A stretch of DNA of 64,000 nucleotides, taken from the NCBI RefSeq assembly GCF_018129995.1, contig NZ_JAFCKS010000003.1, forward strand, positions 744,001 through 808,000, written 5' to 3'. The stretch is from Bradyrhizobium sp. SZCCT0153. Its GTDB lineage: Bacteria > Pseudomonadota > Alphaproteobacteria > Rhizobiales > Xanthobacteraceae. This document shows, piece after piece, positions 17,176 to 26,103 of this stretch. The notes beneath the pieces are model-generated. The model had not been told where the DNA came from and did no database searches. It saw only the letters and a program-made list of their open reading frames with translations. The position numbers and the translations under genes are program-made. Numbering within the stretch: the first letter of the stretch is position 1; each line of letters starts with the position of its first letter.

Positions 17176-17630
17176 GACGATCACTTGAATGTTGTGGACG
17201 GCCTGAATGTGCATTGCGCAACGCACCATTGACCGGTCCGGAAAACGAAACGTGCCGCCTTTTAAGGGCGGCACGCAGCACTATCTTATGCCTGGCAAGA
17301 CGGGTGTCAATGCCGCCCGGAAAGCCTCGCGAAACGCAGAATCCGTAGTCTTGCGGTGCCGATTTTGCGGGTTTTTCACCACGGAACATGTGGAAGCGAG
17401 TCGGCGGACTCTTGCGCGGGAGTCACGCCATATTGTAGCGTTTGGATTGTCAGATACGACATCTCGTGCAGCGGTTCTGATCTCTAAGTCCTTATGTACC
17501 GGCGTAAACGTTCGGGCGTCATTGGCGCGCCCGGCGAGCCTTAAGGGATTCTGACGGCACGGGTTTTTAAGGCTTAGGCATTCGCTGCGAGGCCCCAGGA
17601 TGGCTGGCGCGCAGCGAGGGAAAGGGTGCA
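17176..17630. other. Divergent argD/gcrA promoter region with a leader hairpin
   Basis: 455 bases without a gene. In the argD leader, CGTGCCGCC (17251-17259) pairs with GGCGGCACG (17267-17275) around an AT loop; on the argD strand it is followed by a T-rich run, so it could be an attenuator or an old terminator. Close to gcrA there is a CCTTAAGG palindrome (17539-17546) and a GATTC (GANTC methylation type) site. No other element was recognised. Confidence 0.4.
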
Positions 17631-18143
17631 ATGACGGTTTTGACCTGGTCCGATGATCGCGTCGAGCAGCTGAAAAAGCTCTGGGAGGCCGGACTTTCGG
17701 CCAGCCAGATCGCGGCTGAGCTCGGCAATGTGACCCGCAATGCCGTGATCGGCAAAGTGCACAGGCTCGGCCTGTCGGGCCGCGCCAAGAGCCCATCTTC
17801 CGCAGCGCCCCGGCCGCGCAAGGCGCGTCCCGCGCAGCACATGATGCGGGTGACCCGTCCGATCTCGCGCGGCAACACCGCGCTGGCGCAGGCCTTCGAG
17901 GTCGAGGTGGAGGCCGAGCCGGTCACCTACGACAACGTGGTGCCGATGAGCCAGCGGCTGTCGCTGCTGGAGCTGAACGAGGCGACCTGCCACTGGCCGG
18001 TCGGCGATCCCTCGAGCCCGGACTTCTTCTTCTGCGGCGGCAAGGCCCTCTCCGGCCTGCCCTATTGCGCCCAGCACTCGCGCGTGGCGTATCAGCCCGC
18101 GGCGGATCGCCGGCGCGCACCGGCGAAGCCGGGGCCGCGCTGA
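17631..18143 (+). CDS. gcrA: GcrA cell cycle regulator
   Basis: Alphaproteobacterial cell-cycle regulator that binds the sigma-70 holoenzyme and CcrM-methylated promoters. 170 residues. The N-terminal helix-turn-helix is the classic form: TWSDDRVEQLKKLWEAGLSA then VTRNAVIGKVHRLGLSGRAK. A variable basic linker follows. The C-terminal sigma-binding domain contains the conserved CHWPVGDP and FFCGGKALSGLPYCAQHSRV. A strong terminator follows the gene. GANTC sites lie in its upstream region, as expected for the CcrM/GcrA circuit. Confidence 0.95.
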   Translation: MTVLTWSDDRVEQLKKLWEAGLSASQIAAELGNVTRNAVIGKVHRLGLSGRAKSPSSAAPRPRKARPAQHMMRVTRPISRGNTALAQAFEVEVEAEPVTYDNVVPMSQRLSLLELNEATCHWPVGDPSSPDFFFCGGKALSGLPYCAQHSRVAYQPAADRRRAPAKPGPR

Positions 18144-18229
18144 AGCCCGGCTCCAAACGACATCGTCCCGGCCTAACTAGCTAGCGCGCAATTGCGCAGT
18201 AGGGACCGGAACGATCGAAAAATGGAAAT

Positions 18230-18252
18230 GCGCGCCGCCCGGCGCGCTTTTT
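18230..18252 (+). terminator. Rho-independent terminator of gcrA
   Basis: Perfect 7-bp GC stem GCGCGCC/GGCGCGC, four-base loop, then TTTTT. It lies between gcrA and the convergent phoB and may also slow phoB transcripts, though the other strand lacks an immediate T-run. Confidence 0.85.
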
Positions 18253-18274
18253 ACTTGCCTGTTCGCGGCTGAAC

Positions 18275-18982
18275 TTACGCCTGCTCCGCCTTCGCGAAAC
18301 GGTCGTCCAGCGCATAGCCGGCGCCGCGGACGGTGCGGATCGGGTCCTGCTCGCGGCCGAGATTGAGCAGCTTGCGCAGGCGGCCGATATGCACGTCGAC
18401 CGTGCGCTCGTCGATGTAGATGTCGCGGCCCCAGACGCTGTCGAGCAGCTGCTCGCGCGAGAACACCCGGCCCGGATGCTCCAGGAAGAACTCCAGGAGG
18501 CGATATTCGGTCGGGCCGAGATCGATCGGCCGGCCGGAGCGCGCCACGCGGCGCTTGTCGCGATCGAGCTCGATGTCGCCATAGGCGAGCACGGTGGCGA
18601 GCCGCTCCGGGCTTGCGCGCCGCAAGAGGCCCTTCACCCGCGCCAGCAGCTCCGGCACCGAAAACGGCTTGACGATGTAATCGTCGGCGCCGGTCGCAAG
18701 ACCCCGCACCCGCTCGCTCTCCTCGCCGCGCGCGGTGAGCATGATGATCGGGAGCTGCTTGGTCTCGGGCCGGGTGCGCAGCCGTCGGCACAGCTCGATG
18801 CCGGACAGACCCGGCAGCATCCAGTCGAGCACGATGAGATCGGGGATGTGCTCCTTGAGCCGGGTGTCGGCGTCGTCGCCGCGCATCACCGTCTCGACGT
18901 CATAGCCGTCGCCTTCGAGGTTGTAGCGAAGAAGCTCGGTGAGAGCTTCCTCGTCCTCAACCACCATAATGCGTGCGCCCAT
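18275..18982 (-). CDS. phoB: Phosphate regulon response regulator PhoB
   Basis: OmpR/PhoB-class activator of 235 residues. Receiver domain: acidic pocket VVEDEEAL, phospho-Asp in LIVLDWMLPG, Thr/Lys in IMLTARGEE and IVKPFSVPELLARVK. The winged-helix DNA-binding domain carries LGPTEYRLLEFFLEHPGRVF, REQLLDSVWG and RTVDVHIGRLRKLL. It is the last gene of the phoR-pst-phoU-phoB operon, 22 bases after phoU. It should bind the Pho box found before pstS. Confidence 0.95.
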   Translation of the reverse strand: MGARIMVVEDEEALTELLRYNLEGDGYDVETVMRGDDADTRLKEHIPDLIVLDWMLPGLSGIELCRRLRTRPETKQLPIIMLTARGEESERVRGLATGADDYIVKPFSVPELLARVKGLLRRASPERLATVLAYGDIELDRDKRRVARSGRPIDLGPTEYRLLEFFLEHPGRVFSREQLLDSVWGRDIYIDERTVDVHIGRLRKLLNLGREQDPIRTVRGAGYALDDRFAKAEQA

Positions 18983-19004
18983 GGTGTCGTCGCTCCTTGC
19001 GTGA

Positions 19005-19721
19005 TCAGGTATTCGGAACCGTCGTGGCGAAGTTCGTCATGTCGCCCTTCGGCCGCTTGTCGGTGATCGCCTGGCCCTCGATCATGTAGAACACGGTCTC
19101 GGCGATATTGGTGGCGTGGTCGCCGATGCGCTCGATATTCTTGGCGCAGAACATCAAATGGATGCAGAACGAGATGTTGCGCGGATCCTCCATCATGTAG
19201 GTGAGAAGCTCGCGGAACAGCGAGGTGCAGATGGCATCGACTTCCTCGTCGCCCTTCCACACCGCCATCGCCGCCGGCAGATCGTGCGCGGCATAGGCGT
19301 CCAGCACCGACTTGACCTGCTGCTGCACGAGGTCGGTCATGTGCTCGAGGCCGCGGAACAGCTTGAGCGGATGAAAATCCGTTTCCAGCGCCGCGACGCG
19401 CTTACCCATGTTCTTGGCGAGGTCGCCGATACGCTCCAGATCGGTCGCGACGCGCATGGCGCCGACGATCTCGCGCAGATCCACCGCCATCGGCTGGCGG
19501 CGCGCAATGGTGAGGACGGCGCGCTCCTCGATCTTCTTCTGCAGCGCGTCGAGCTCGACGTCGATGGCGACGACGCGCTGGCCGAGCGCGACGTCGCGGC
19601 GGATCAGCGCATCGACGGAATCGACGATCATGCGCTCTGCGATTCCGCCCATCTCGGCGACCAGGCGAGTGAGCTCCTGGAGGTCGGTGTCGAAGGCCTT
19701 TGCGGTATGTTCGGAACCCAT
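19005..19721 (-). CDS. phoU: Phosphate-signalling protein PhoU
   Basis: Peripheral cytoplasmic regulator of 238 residues that links the PstSCAB transporter to PhoR and dampens phosphate uptake. It is all-helical with two PhoU repeats; metal-binding-type acidic motifs are seen in LQELTRLVAEMGGIAERMI and in RNISFCIHLMFCAKNIERIGDHATNIAE. AGGAC precedes the ATG. It lies 11 bases after pstB and before phoB, the standard alphaproteobacterial order. Confidence 0.95.
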   Translation of the reverse strand: MGSEHTAKAFDTDLQELTRLVAEMGGIAERMIVDSVDALIRRDVALGQRVVAIDVELDALQKKIEERAVLTIARRQPMAVDLREIVGAMRVATDLERIGDLAKNMGKRVAALETDFHPLKLFRGLEHMTDLVQQQVKSVLDAYAAHDLPAAMAVWKGDEEVDAICTSLFRELLTYMMEDPRNISFCIHLMFCAKNIERIGDHATNIAETVFYMIEGQAITDKRPKGDMTNFATTVPNT

Positions 19722-19732
19722 GTCCTGTCTCC

Positions 19733-20557
19733 TCAGCCGAACCGGCCGGTGATGTAGTCCTGCGTGCGCCGATCGGTCGGCGACGTGAATATCTTGCTGG
19801 TCTCGTCGAACTCGATCAACTCGCCGAGATACATGAAGGCGGTCTTGTCGGAGACGCGCGCCGCCTGCTGCATGTTGTGGGTGACGATCGCGATCGTGTA
19901 GTTCTCGGACAGCTCCTGGATCAGCTCCTCGACCTTGGCGGTCGAGATCGGATCGAGCGCCGAGCAGGGCTCGTCGAACAGGATCACTTCGGGCCGCACC
20001 GCGACCGTGCGGGCGATGCAGAGGCGCTGCTGCTGGCCGCCGGACAGCGACAGGCCCGACGCGTTGAGCTTGTCCTTGACCTCGTTCCAGAGCGCGCCGC
20101 CGCGCAGCGCCTTCTCGACCCGGCCGTCCATCTCGGACTTCGGGATTTTCTCGTAAAGACGGATGCCGAAAGCGATGTTCTCGTAGATCGTCATCGGGAA
20201 CGGCGTCGGCTTCTGGAACACCATGCCGACGCGGGCGCGCAGCAGATTGAGGTCGAGCTTGCCGTCGAGGATGTTGGTCTGGTCGAGCATCACCTGACCG
20301 GTCGCGCGCTGGCCCGGATAGAGGTCGTACATCCGGTTGAAGATGCGCAGCAGGGTCGACTTGCCGCAGCCCGACGGGCCGATGAACGCCGTGACGCGGT
20401 TGGTGCCGAGCGTCAGGTTGATGTTCTTCAGCGCGTGGTGCTCGCCGTAATAGAAATTGAGGTTGCGCACCGTCACCTTGGGGGGAGCCTCGGGCAATGC
20501 TGCCGTCTGGGGCAGGCCACCGGCCGCGCTCATCGACGATACTGAAAGTTCACTCAT
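19733..20557 (-). CDS. pstB: Phosphate ABC transporter ATP-binding protein
   Basis: ATPase of the high-affinity phosphate importer, 274 residues. Walker A is FIGPSGCGKSTLLRIFNR, the signature LSLSGGQQQRLCIAR, Walker B VILFDEPCSALDP, and the H-loop VTHNMQQAARVSD. Its ATG overlaps the pstA stop as ATGA, so translation is coupled. A much longer reading frame upstream in the same phase runs through pstA in the wrong frame and is not used. Confidence 0.95.
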   Translation of the reverse strand: MSELSVSSMSAAGGLPQTAALPEAPPKVTVRNLNFYYGEHHALKNINLTLGTNRVTAFIGPSGCGKSTLLRIFNRMYDLYPGQRATGQVMLDQTNILDGKLDLNLLRARVGMVFQKPTPFPMTIYENIAFGIRLYEKIPKSEMDGRVEKALRGGALWNEVKDKLNASGLSLSGGQQQRLCIARTVAVRPEVILFDEPCSALDPISTAKVEELIQELSENYTIAIVTHNMQQAARVSDKTAFMYLGELIEFDETSKIFTSPTDRRTQDYITGRFG

Positions 20558-21399
20558 TTTGCGGTCCTCTCGGCGCCAAGTATGCGCGCGCCAATGTTCA
20601 GGGCAAGCACGGTCAGGGTGATGAGCAGCGCCCCGCTCCATGCCAGCTGCTTCCAGTAGGCGTAGGGGCTCTGCACGAAGTTGTTGATGGTGACCGGCAG
20701 GTTGGCCATCGTCTTGGTCAGGTCCAGGCTGAAGAACTGGTTCGACAGCGCGGTGAACAGCAGCGGCGCGGTCTCGCCGGCGACGCGGGCGGTGGCGAGC
20801 AGCACGCCGGTGATCAGGCCGGCGCGCGCCGAACGGTAGGCGATCCGCTTGATCACCAGCGAGCGCGGCAGCCCGAGCGCCGAGGCCGCCTCGCGCAGCG
20901 CGTTCGGTACCAAGAGCAGCATGTCCTCGGTCGTGCGCAGCACCACCGGAATGACGATGACGGCGAGCGCGAGACAGCCGGCGACCGCCGAGAACCCGCG
21001 CATCGGCACCACCACGGCGCCATAGATGAACAGGCCGATGATGATCGATGGCGCCGAGAGCAGGATGTCGTTGATGAAGCGGATCACCGACGTCAGCTTG
21101 TCGTTGCGGCCGTATTCGGCGAGATAGGTGCCGGCGAACATGCCGAGCGGCGCACCGATACCGACGCCGATCACGGTCATCATCAGCGAACCGACGATGG
21201 CGTTGAGCAGGCCGCCCTCGTTGGATCCGGGCGGCGGCGTGTTCTCGGTGAACAGCTGAACATTCAGGCCCGCAAGGCCGTTGTACAGCAGCGTGATCAG
21301 GATCAGCGCGAGCCAGGTGACGCCGAAGGCGGCAGCCGCGAAGCAAAGACCGCGGATGATGAGGTCCTTGCGGCGGCGACGTGCATAGATCGGGTTCAT
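20554..21399 (-). CDS. pstA: Phosphate ABC transporter permease PstA
   Basis: Inner-membrane permease of 281 residues with six predicted helices. The coupling (EAA) motif is LREAASALGLPRSLVIKRIAYRSA in outline, and GTYLAEYGRNDKLTSVIRFIND is a typical cytoplasmic stretch. It starts five bases from the pstC stop and overlaps pstB. With PstC it forms the phosphate channel. Confidence 0.94.
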   Translation of the reverse strand: MNPIYARRRRKDLIIRGLCFAAAAFGVTWLALILITLLYNGLAGLNVQLFTENTPPPGSNEGGLLNAIVGSLMMTVIGVGIGAPLGMFAGTYLAEYGRNDKLTSVIRFINDILLSAPSIIIGLFIYGAVVVPMRGFSAVAGCLALAVIVIPVVLRTTEDMLLLVPNALREAASALGLPRSLVIKRIAYRSARAGLITGVLLATARVAGETAPLLFTALSNQFFSLDLTKTMANLPVTINNFVQSPYAYWKQLAWSGALLITLTVLALNIGARILGAERTAK

Positions 21400-21403
21400 C
21401 GCG

Positions 21404-22393
21404 TTAGTTCCCCGCCTTCTTTTCCAGCCGCATCAGCATCAGCCGCGCCGCGGCCAGCACGAAGAACGTCAGTACGAACAGCAAGAGGCCGAGCAGGATC
21501 AGGCCGGACTGGTGCAGACCGTCGCTTTCGGCGAATTCGGATGCGATCGCCGCCGAGATCGTGGTGCCCGGCGCGAAGATCGACCCCGAGATGCGGAACG
21601 AATTGCCGATGATGAAGGTCACCGCCATGGTCTCGCCCAGCGCGCGTCCGAGCGCCAGCATGACGCCGCCGATGACGCCGACGCGGGTGTAGGGGATCAC
21701 CACGCTGCGGACGACTTCCCAGGTGGTGCAGCCGACGCCGTAGGCGGCCTCTTTCAGCACCGGCGGCACCGTCTTGAACACGTCGACCGAGATCGAGGTG
21801 ATGAAGGGCAGCACCATGATCGCGAGGATCAGCGCCGCGTTGAACAGGCTGAGATAGGACGGCGGTCCCGCGAAGATTGTGCCCAGCACGGGGATGCCGT
21901 CGAAGATCTTGATCATGAAGGGCTGGAAGGTGTTGGCCAGGAACGGGCCCAGCACGAAGAAGCCCCACATGCCGTAGATGATCGAGGGAATGCCGGCGAG
22001 CAGCTCGATCGCCATGCCGATCGGGCGGCGCAGCCATTGCGGGCAGAGCTCGGTCAGGAAGATCGCAATGCCGATACCGACCGGAATGGCGATCAGCATC
22101 GCGATGAAGGAGGTGACGAGCGTGCCGTACATCGGCCCGAGCGCGCCGAGCACGGGCGGATCGGCCGACGGTGCCCAGCGCTGCGTCCACAGGAACGAGA
22201 GGCCGAACTCCTTCATCGCCGGGAAGGCGCCGACGACCAGCGACATGATGATGCCGCCGAGGATCAGCAGCACCGAGATCGCGCTCAGCCGGGTGATCCA
22301 GTAGAAGGTGACATCGCCGAGCTTGAACGCGCTCAACGCCTTGGCGCGATCATACGGTCCGGCGGCATCAACTACATTGCTCTCGACAGCCAT
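21404..22393 (-). CDS. pstC: Phosphate ABC transporter permease PstC
   Basis: Inner-membrane permease of 329 residues, about seven hydrophobic segments. Recognisable blocks are PVLGALGPMYGTLVTSFIAM, the cytoplasmic EAA-type loop LKEAAYGVGCTTWEVVRSVV, and GRALGETMAVTFIIGNS. ATG starts MAVESNVV; a GTG three codons earlier is possible. It is 131 bases downstream of pstS, in the usual order. Confidence 0.93.
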   Translation of the reverse strand: MAVESNVVDAAGPYDRAKALSAFKLGDVTFYWITRLSAISVLLILGGIIMSLVVGAFPAMKEFGLSFLWTQRWAPSADPPVLGALGPMYGTLVTSFIAMLIAIPVGIGIAIFLTELCPQWLRRPIGMAIELLAGIPSIIYGMWGFFVLGPFLANTFQPFMIKIFDGIPVLGTIFAGPPSYLSLFNAALILAIMVLPFITSISVDVFKTVPPVLKEAAYGVGCTTWEVVRSVVIPYTRVGVIGGVMLALGRALGETMAVTFIIGNSFRISGSIFAPGTTISAAIASEFAESDGLHQSGLILLGLLLFVLTFFVLAAARLMLMRLEKKAGN

Positions 22394-22523
22394 CTCAGCC
22401 ACGCCGATCCCCTGTGCCCGTTTTATATACGCTTATTGTCGGTCTTGCGCTCCGGATGCGGCGCAAAGCCGATCCGGAGCGGACGTCTTGCAGATCCCGG
22501 CACTGCGTCCGGGACCAGAGCAC

Positions 22524-23537
22524 TCAGCTCTTGATGTCGGCGGACCAGGTCTTCTCGATCAGCTTCACAACGCTGTCGGGCATCGGGATGTAGTCGAGCT
22601 CCTCAGCCATCTTGTCGCCGTTCTTGAACGCCCAGGTGAAGAACTTGAGGGCCTCCTTCGCGGCCGCCTTGTCGGTCGCATCCTTGTGCATGAGGATGAA
22701 GGTCGCCGCGGTGATCGGCCAGGACTTGTCGCCGGGCTGGTCGGTCAGGATGACATAATAGCCGGGAGCCTTGGCCCAGTCGGCGTTGGAGGCGGCCGCC
22801 TGGAAGGCCTCGGTGGTCGGCTCGACGGTCTTGCCGCCCTTGTTGACCATCTTGGTGTAGGTCAGTTTGTTCTGCTTGGCATAGGCATACTCGACGTAGC
22901 CGATCGAGTTCTTGGTCTGGCCGATGTTGCCGGAGACGCCCTCGTTGCCCTTGGCGCCGACGCCGACCGGCCACTCGACCGCGGTGCCCTCGCCCACCTT
23001 GCTCTTCCAGTCCGGGCTGACCTTGGAGAGGTAGTTGGTGAAGTTGAAGGTCGTGCCCGAACCGTCCGAGCGGCGGACCACGGTAATCGCGTCCGAAGGC
23101 AGCTTCACATTGGGATTGAGCTTCTTGATCGCGGCGTCGTCCCACTTGGTGATCTTGCCGAGATAGATGCTGGCCAGCGTCTCGCCGTCGAACACCATCT
23201 CACCCGGCTTCACGCCCTCGAGGTTGACGACGGGAACGATCGAGCCCATCACCATCGGCCACTGGACGAGGCCATCCTTCTCGAGCTGCTCGGCCTTGAG
23301 CGGCATGTCGGTCGCGCCGAAGGTCACGGTCTTGGCCTGGATCTGCTTGATGCCGCCGCCGGAACCGATCGACTGGTAGTTCAGACCGTTGCCGGTCTCC
23401 TTCTTGTAGGCGTCAGCCCATTTGGAATAGATCGGGAACGGGAAGGTCGCCCCGGCACCGGTGATATCGGCAGCAAAGGCCACCGTCGTCGATGCGGCGA
23501 CCAAGCCGGCAGCGACGATCGTTTTGATGAAATTCAT
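22524..23537 (-). CDS. pstS: Phosphate ABC transporter substrate-binding protein
   Basis: Periplasmic phosphate-binding protein, 337 residues. A signal peptide (MNFIKTIVAAGLVAASTTVA, cleavage after FA-A) is followed by the phosphate-site motifs GAGATFPFPIYSKW, IGSGGGIKQI and RRSDGSGTTFNFTNYL. The ATG has GGAG seven bases upstream; longer frames would mask the signal peptide. A Pho box lies 100 bases upstream. It is the first gene after that box. Confidence 0.96.
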   Translation of the reverse strand: MNFIKTIVAAGLVAASTTVAFAADITGAGATFPFPIYSKWADAYKKETGNGLNYQSIGSGGGIKQIQAKTVTFGATDMPLKAEQLEKDGLVQWPMVMGSIVPVVNLEGVKPGEMVFDGETLASIYLGKITKWDDAAIKKLNPNVKLPSDAITVVRRSDGSGTTFNFTNYLSKVSPDWKSKVGEGTAVEWPVGVGAKGNEGVSGNIGQTKNSIGYVEYAYAKQNKLTYTKMVNKGGKTVEPTTEAFQAAASNADWAKAPGYYVILTDQPGDKSWPITAATFILMHKDATDKAAAKEALKFFTWAFKNGDKMAEELDYIPMPDSVVKLIEKTWSADIKS

Positions 23538-23636
23538 GCTGGTCTCCATACAGGGGAGCGAAGCGCCATCAGCGCCCGATCGCGCTCCCCGTGCCGTCCC
23601 TTTAGGAGCGGTCGGCTGTGCTTTTACGAAGGTTTC

Positions 23637-23654
23637 GTGACACTCGGATGACAC
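23637..23654 (-). promoter_or_regulatory. Pho box (PhoB site) of the pstS promoter
   Basis: On the minus strand the 18-mer GTGTCATCCGAGTGTCAC has two direct 7-mers (TGTCAT and TGTCAC halves) with 11-base spacing, agreeing with the enterobacterial and rhizobial Pho box (CTGTCAT-N4-CTGTCAT type). It ends 100 bases upstream of the pstS ATG and between phoR and pstS. Confidence 0.85.
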
Positions 23655-23681
23655 GCGCAACCAGCTCAAATCACTTGGATT

Positions 23682-24980
23682 TCAGGCTGAAGCCGCAGTC
23701 CTGACCTGGGGAAAACAGGCGGTGAAAGTGGCGCCCTGCTTGGGCACGCTTTCGATCAGAAGCCGGCCGCGATGGCGGTTAAGAATATGTTTCACCAGCG
23801 ATAATCCGAGCCCGGTCCCGCCCTGCGAGCGGCTGTCGCCGACGTCCACCCGGTAGAACCGCTCGGTCAGCCGCGGCAGGTGCTCGGGCGCGATGCCGGG
23901 GCCGAAATCGCGGACCAGGACCCGGATTTCCGGAGTTCCATCAGGGGCCGCAGCCGAATTGAGCGACACGATGATCCGTCCGCCCGAGGCACCGTATTTG
24001 AGCGCGTTCTCGATCAGGTTCTCGAACAGGCGCAGCAGCTCCTCGCGGTCGCCGGCGATCATCACCGGCGCTTCCGGCAGATGGGTCTCGACCTCGACCT
24101 GGCGTTCCCGGGCCAGCGGCTCGAGGCCGTCGGCGACCTGGAAGATGATCGGCAGCAGGTCGACCAGGGTGTCGGGCCGCACATGGGCGGACAGCTCGAC
24201 CCGCGACAGCGACAGCAGGTCGTCGATCAGGCGCGCCATGCGGGTGGCCTGGTTGTGCATGATGCCGAGGAAGCGCTCGCGTGCCTTGGGATCGTCCTTG
24301 GCCTGGCCCTGCAGCGTGTCGATGAAGCCGGACAGCGCGGCCAGCGGCGTGCGCAGCTCGTGGCTGGCATTGGCGACGAAGTCGGCGCGCATCTCCTCGA
24401 CCCGGCGCAGCGGCGTCTGGTCGTGGAAGGTCATCAGCATGCATTTGTCGGCGCCGCCGAACGAGGTCGGCACCGGCACCGGCGTGATCGTCAGCTCCAT
24501 CCAGCGGTCGACCGGGACATGGTCGAGATAGGTCGTGCGCCGCGGCTCGGTGGTCGCGATCGACTCGCGCAGCGCCGTGATGATCTCCGGCGAGCGCAGC
24601 GCGAACTGGGCGAGCTCGTTCCGCCGCAGCGCCGGGGCGAGCTGGGCGGCAGCGGCGTTGAGGTGGATGACGCGGCCGGCACGGTCGAGCAGAACCGCCG
24701 GATCCGGCATGCCGGCGACGACTGCGGCCACCGCCGCGCTCTCGACCGGATTGATGCGGCGGGTATCCTCGCGCGAGGCCGCGTTATCGTGCAGCCGCCA
24801 GGGGATCAGCGCCGCAGCCGCGATGCAGAGGAACACCGTCGCCGCCCGCATCACCGACAATTCGTCGAGCGAAACCACCACCGACAGCGCCAGCGCTGCG
24901 GCGATCAGGATGATGGTCGAGTGCCGCAGCCGGTCGGACCAGGGCTGGGCGGTGGGAGAAGATGGGGCGTCGATCGCCAT
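23682..24980 (-). CDS. phoR: Phosphate regulon sensor histidine kinase PhoR
   Basis: Inner-membrane kinase of 432 residues. Two hydrophobic segments near the start (STIILIAAALALSVVVSL and ATVFLCIAAAALIPW) are followed by a PAS domain (PDPAVLLDRAGRVIHLNAAA), the phospho-His motif VANASHELRTPLAALSG, and the ATPase boxes LIENALKYG, VRDFGPGIA and GGTGLGLSLVKHI. It lacks a large periplasmic sensor, typical of PhoR, which reads PstSCAB through PhoU. It starts the operon but the Pho box is downstream of it, so phoR itself probably has a separate, weaker promoter. Confidence 0.94.
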   Translation of the reverse strand: MAIDAPSSPTAQPWSDRLRHSTIILIAAALALSVVVSLDELSVMRAATVFLCIAAAALIPWRLHDNAASREDTRRINPVESAAVAAVVAGMPDPAVLLDRAGRVIHLNAAAAQLAPALRRNELAQFALRSPEIITALRESIATTEPRRTTYLDHVPVDRWMELTITPVPVPTSFGGADKCMLMTFHDQTPLRRVEEMRADFVANASHELRTPLAALSGFIDTLQGQAKDDPKARERFLGIMHNQATRMARLIDDLLSLSRVELSAHVRPDTLVDLLPIIFQVADGLEPLARERQVEVETHLPEAPVMIAGDREELLRLFENLIENALKYGASGGRIIVSLNSAAAPDGTPEIRVLVRDFGPGIAPEHLPRLTERFYRVDVGDSRSQGGTGLGLSLVKHILNRHRGRLLIESVPKQGATFTACFPQVRTAASA

Positions 24981-25007
24981 CGGGGCGGGCTTCTCCTGGA
25001 GGCTCTG

Positions 25008-25041
25008 GACTTGAGACTCAAGACTTGAGACTCATGACTTG
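25008..25041. repeat. Short tandem repeat between phoR and the next gene
   Basis: Two adjacent 14-base units (GACTTGAGACTCAA, GACTTGAGACTCAT) are followed by a partial third, GACTTG. It lies in the phoR promoter/5' region and could be phase-variable in copy number or a binding array. Confidence 0.75.
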
Positions 25042-25047
25042 CGCCGG

Positions 25048-26103
25048 TCAGGCGCCGCTGTCGCTACGCTCTCTCACATAGGCGGCTTCACGCGCCGGGC
25101 CGGGGTCGAGCTTGAGCGCCGCCTGCTGCAGGCGCTTCGATCGTGCGCCGATGATAACTTCGCGAAACGTCAGCAAGATTACAGATATGACAAAGGGGGA
25201 AAGATAATAGAGGACGCGGAACAGCAGCATCCCGCCCAGAAGTTCCTCGCGATCCATCTGCCAGAGGCCGACCAGCATGGCGGCGTCGAACACGCCGAGG
25301 CCTCCGGGCGAATGGCTGGCAAAGCCGAGCAGGGTGGCCGAGACGAAGATCACCGCGACCACCACGAAGCCGAGATTGGGCTCGTCCGGGACCAGCACGT
25401 ACATCGCGAGCGCGCAGAAGCCGAGGTCGATGATGCCGATGGCGATCTGGAGCAGGGTCAACGGGCCGCCCGGCAGCATCACGGTCCACGGCCCGCGGCC
25501 GACCACCCGCGGCTGGGTCCAGACCCAGACCACATAGGCGACCAGCCCGACGATGATCATCATCGCCACCGCCCGGTTCAGCCACGGCGGCAACTGGTCG
25601 ATCGAGGCGGCGGCCTCCGGATGATAGGAGATGCCGAGGCCGAGCACGGCGGCATTGCCGAGCCAGAAGGTCAGGCCGGCGAGGAAGCAGATTTTCGCGA
25701 CGTCGATCGCGTTCAGGCCGTAGGCCGAATAGATGCGGTAGCGCACCGCGCCGCCGGTGAAGACGCTGGCGCCGACATTGTGGCCGATCGAATAGCTGGT
25801 AAAGGCCGCGAGCGCATTGATGCGATAGGGCACATGGGAGTGGCCGATGGCCCGCACCGCGAACAGGTCGTAGAAGGTCAGGGTGAAATAGCCCGCAGCG
25901 ACGAACAGCCCCGCCATCGCAATCTGGCTCGGCTCGGTGCTCTTGATCGCTTCGACGACCTCGTTGAAATCGATGCCTCGCAGCATGTGATAGAGCACAT
26001 AGCAAGCGATGCCGATGACCGCGACGCTGATCACAACTCCAAGCTTATGCAGGATTTGCTTCTGGCGCAGAAACGATATCGCCCTGCGGATGGCTTCCAG
26101 CAT
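25048..26103 (-). CDS. Lysylphosphatidylglycerol synthase-type transmembrane (UPF0104/flippase-like) protein
   Basis: 351-residue polytopic inner-membrane protein with about eight helices. It has the family-type segments RINALAAFTSYSIGHNVGASVF, TGGAVRYRIYSAYGLN and GFASHSPGGLGVFDAAML. It matches only the membrane half of MprF proteins; there is no C-terminal aminoacyl-transferase domain, so lysyl-lipid synthesis by itself is not expected. Lipid flipping or an unknown envelope role is likely. GAGG precedes the ATG. Downstream, 67 bases away, is phoR on the same strand. Confidence 0.8.
   Translation of the reverse strand: MLEAIRRAISFLRQKQILHKLGVVISVAVIGIACYVLYHMLRGIDFNEVVEAIKSTEPSQIAMAGLFVAAGYFTLTFYDLFAVRAIGHSHVPYRINALAAFTSYSIGHNVGASVFTGGAVRYRIYSAYGLNAIDVAKICFLAGLTFWLGNAAVLGLGISYHPEAAASIDQLPPWLNRAVAMMIIVGLVAYVVWVWTQPRVVGRGPWTVMLPGGPLTLLQIAIGIIDLGFCALAMYVLVPDEPNLGFVVVAVIFVSATLLGFASHSPGGLGVFDAAMLVGLWQMDREELLGGMLLFRVLYYLSPFVISVILLTFREVIIGARSKRLQQAALKLDPGPAREAAYVRERSDSGA

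Noticed and set aside
19733..21346. Long 537-codon form of pstB
   Set aside because: The first half runs through pstA in the wrong frame; the true start with ATGA overlap is inside.
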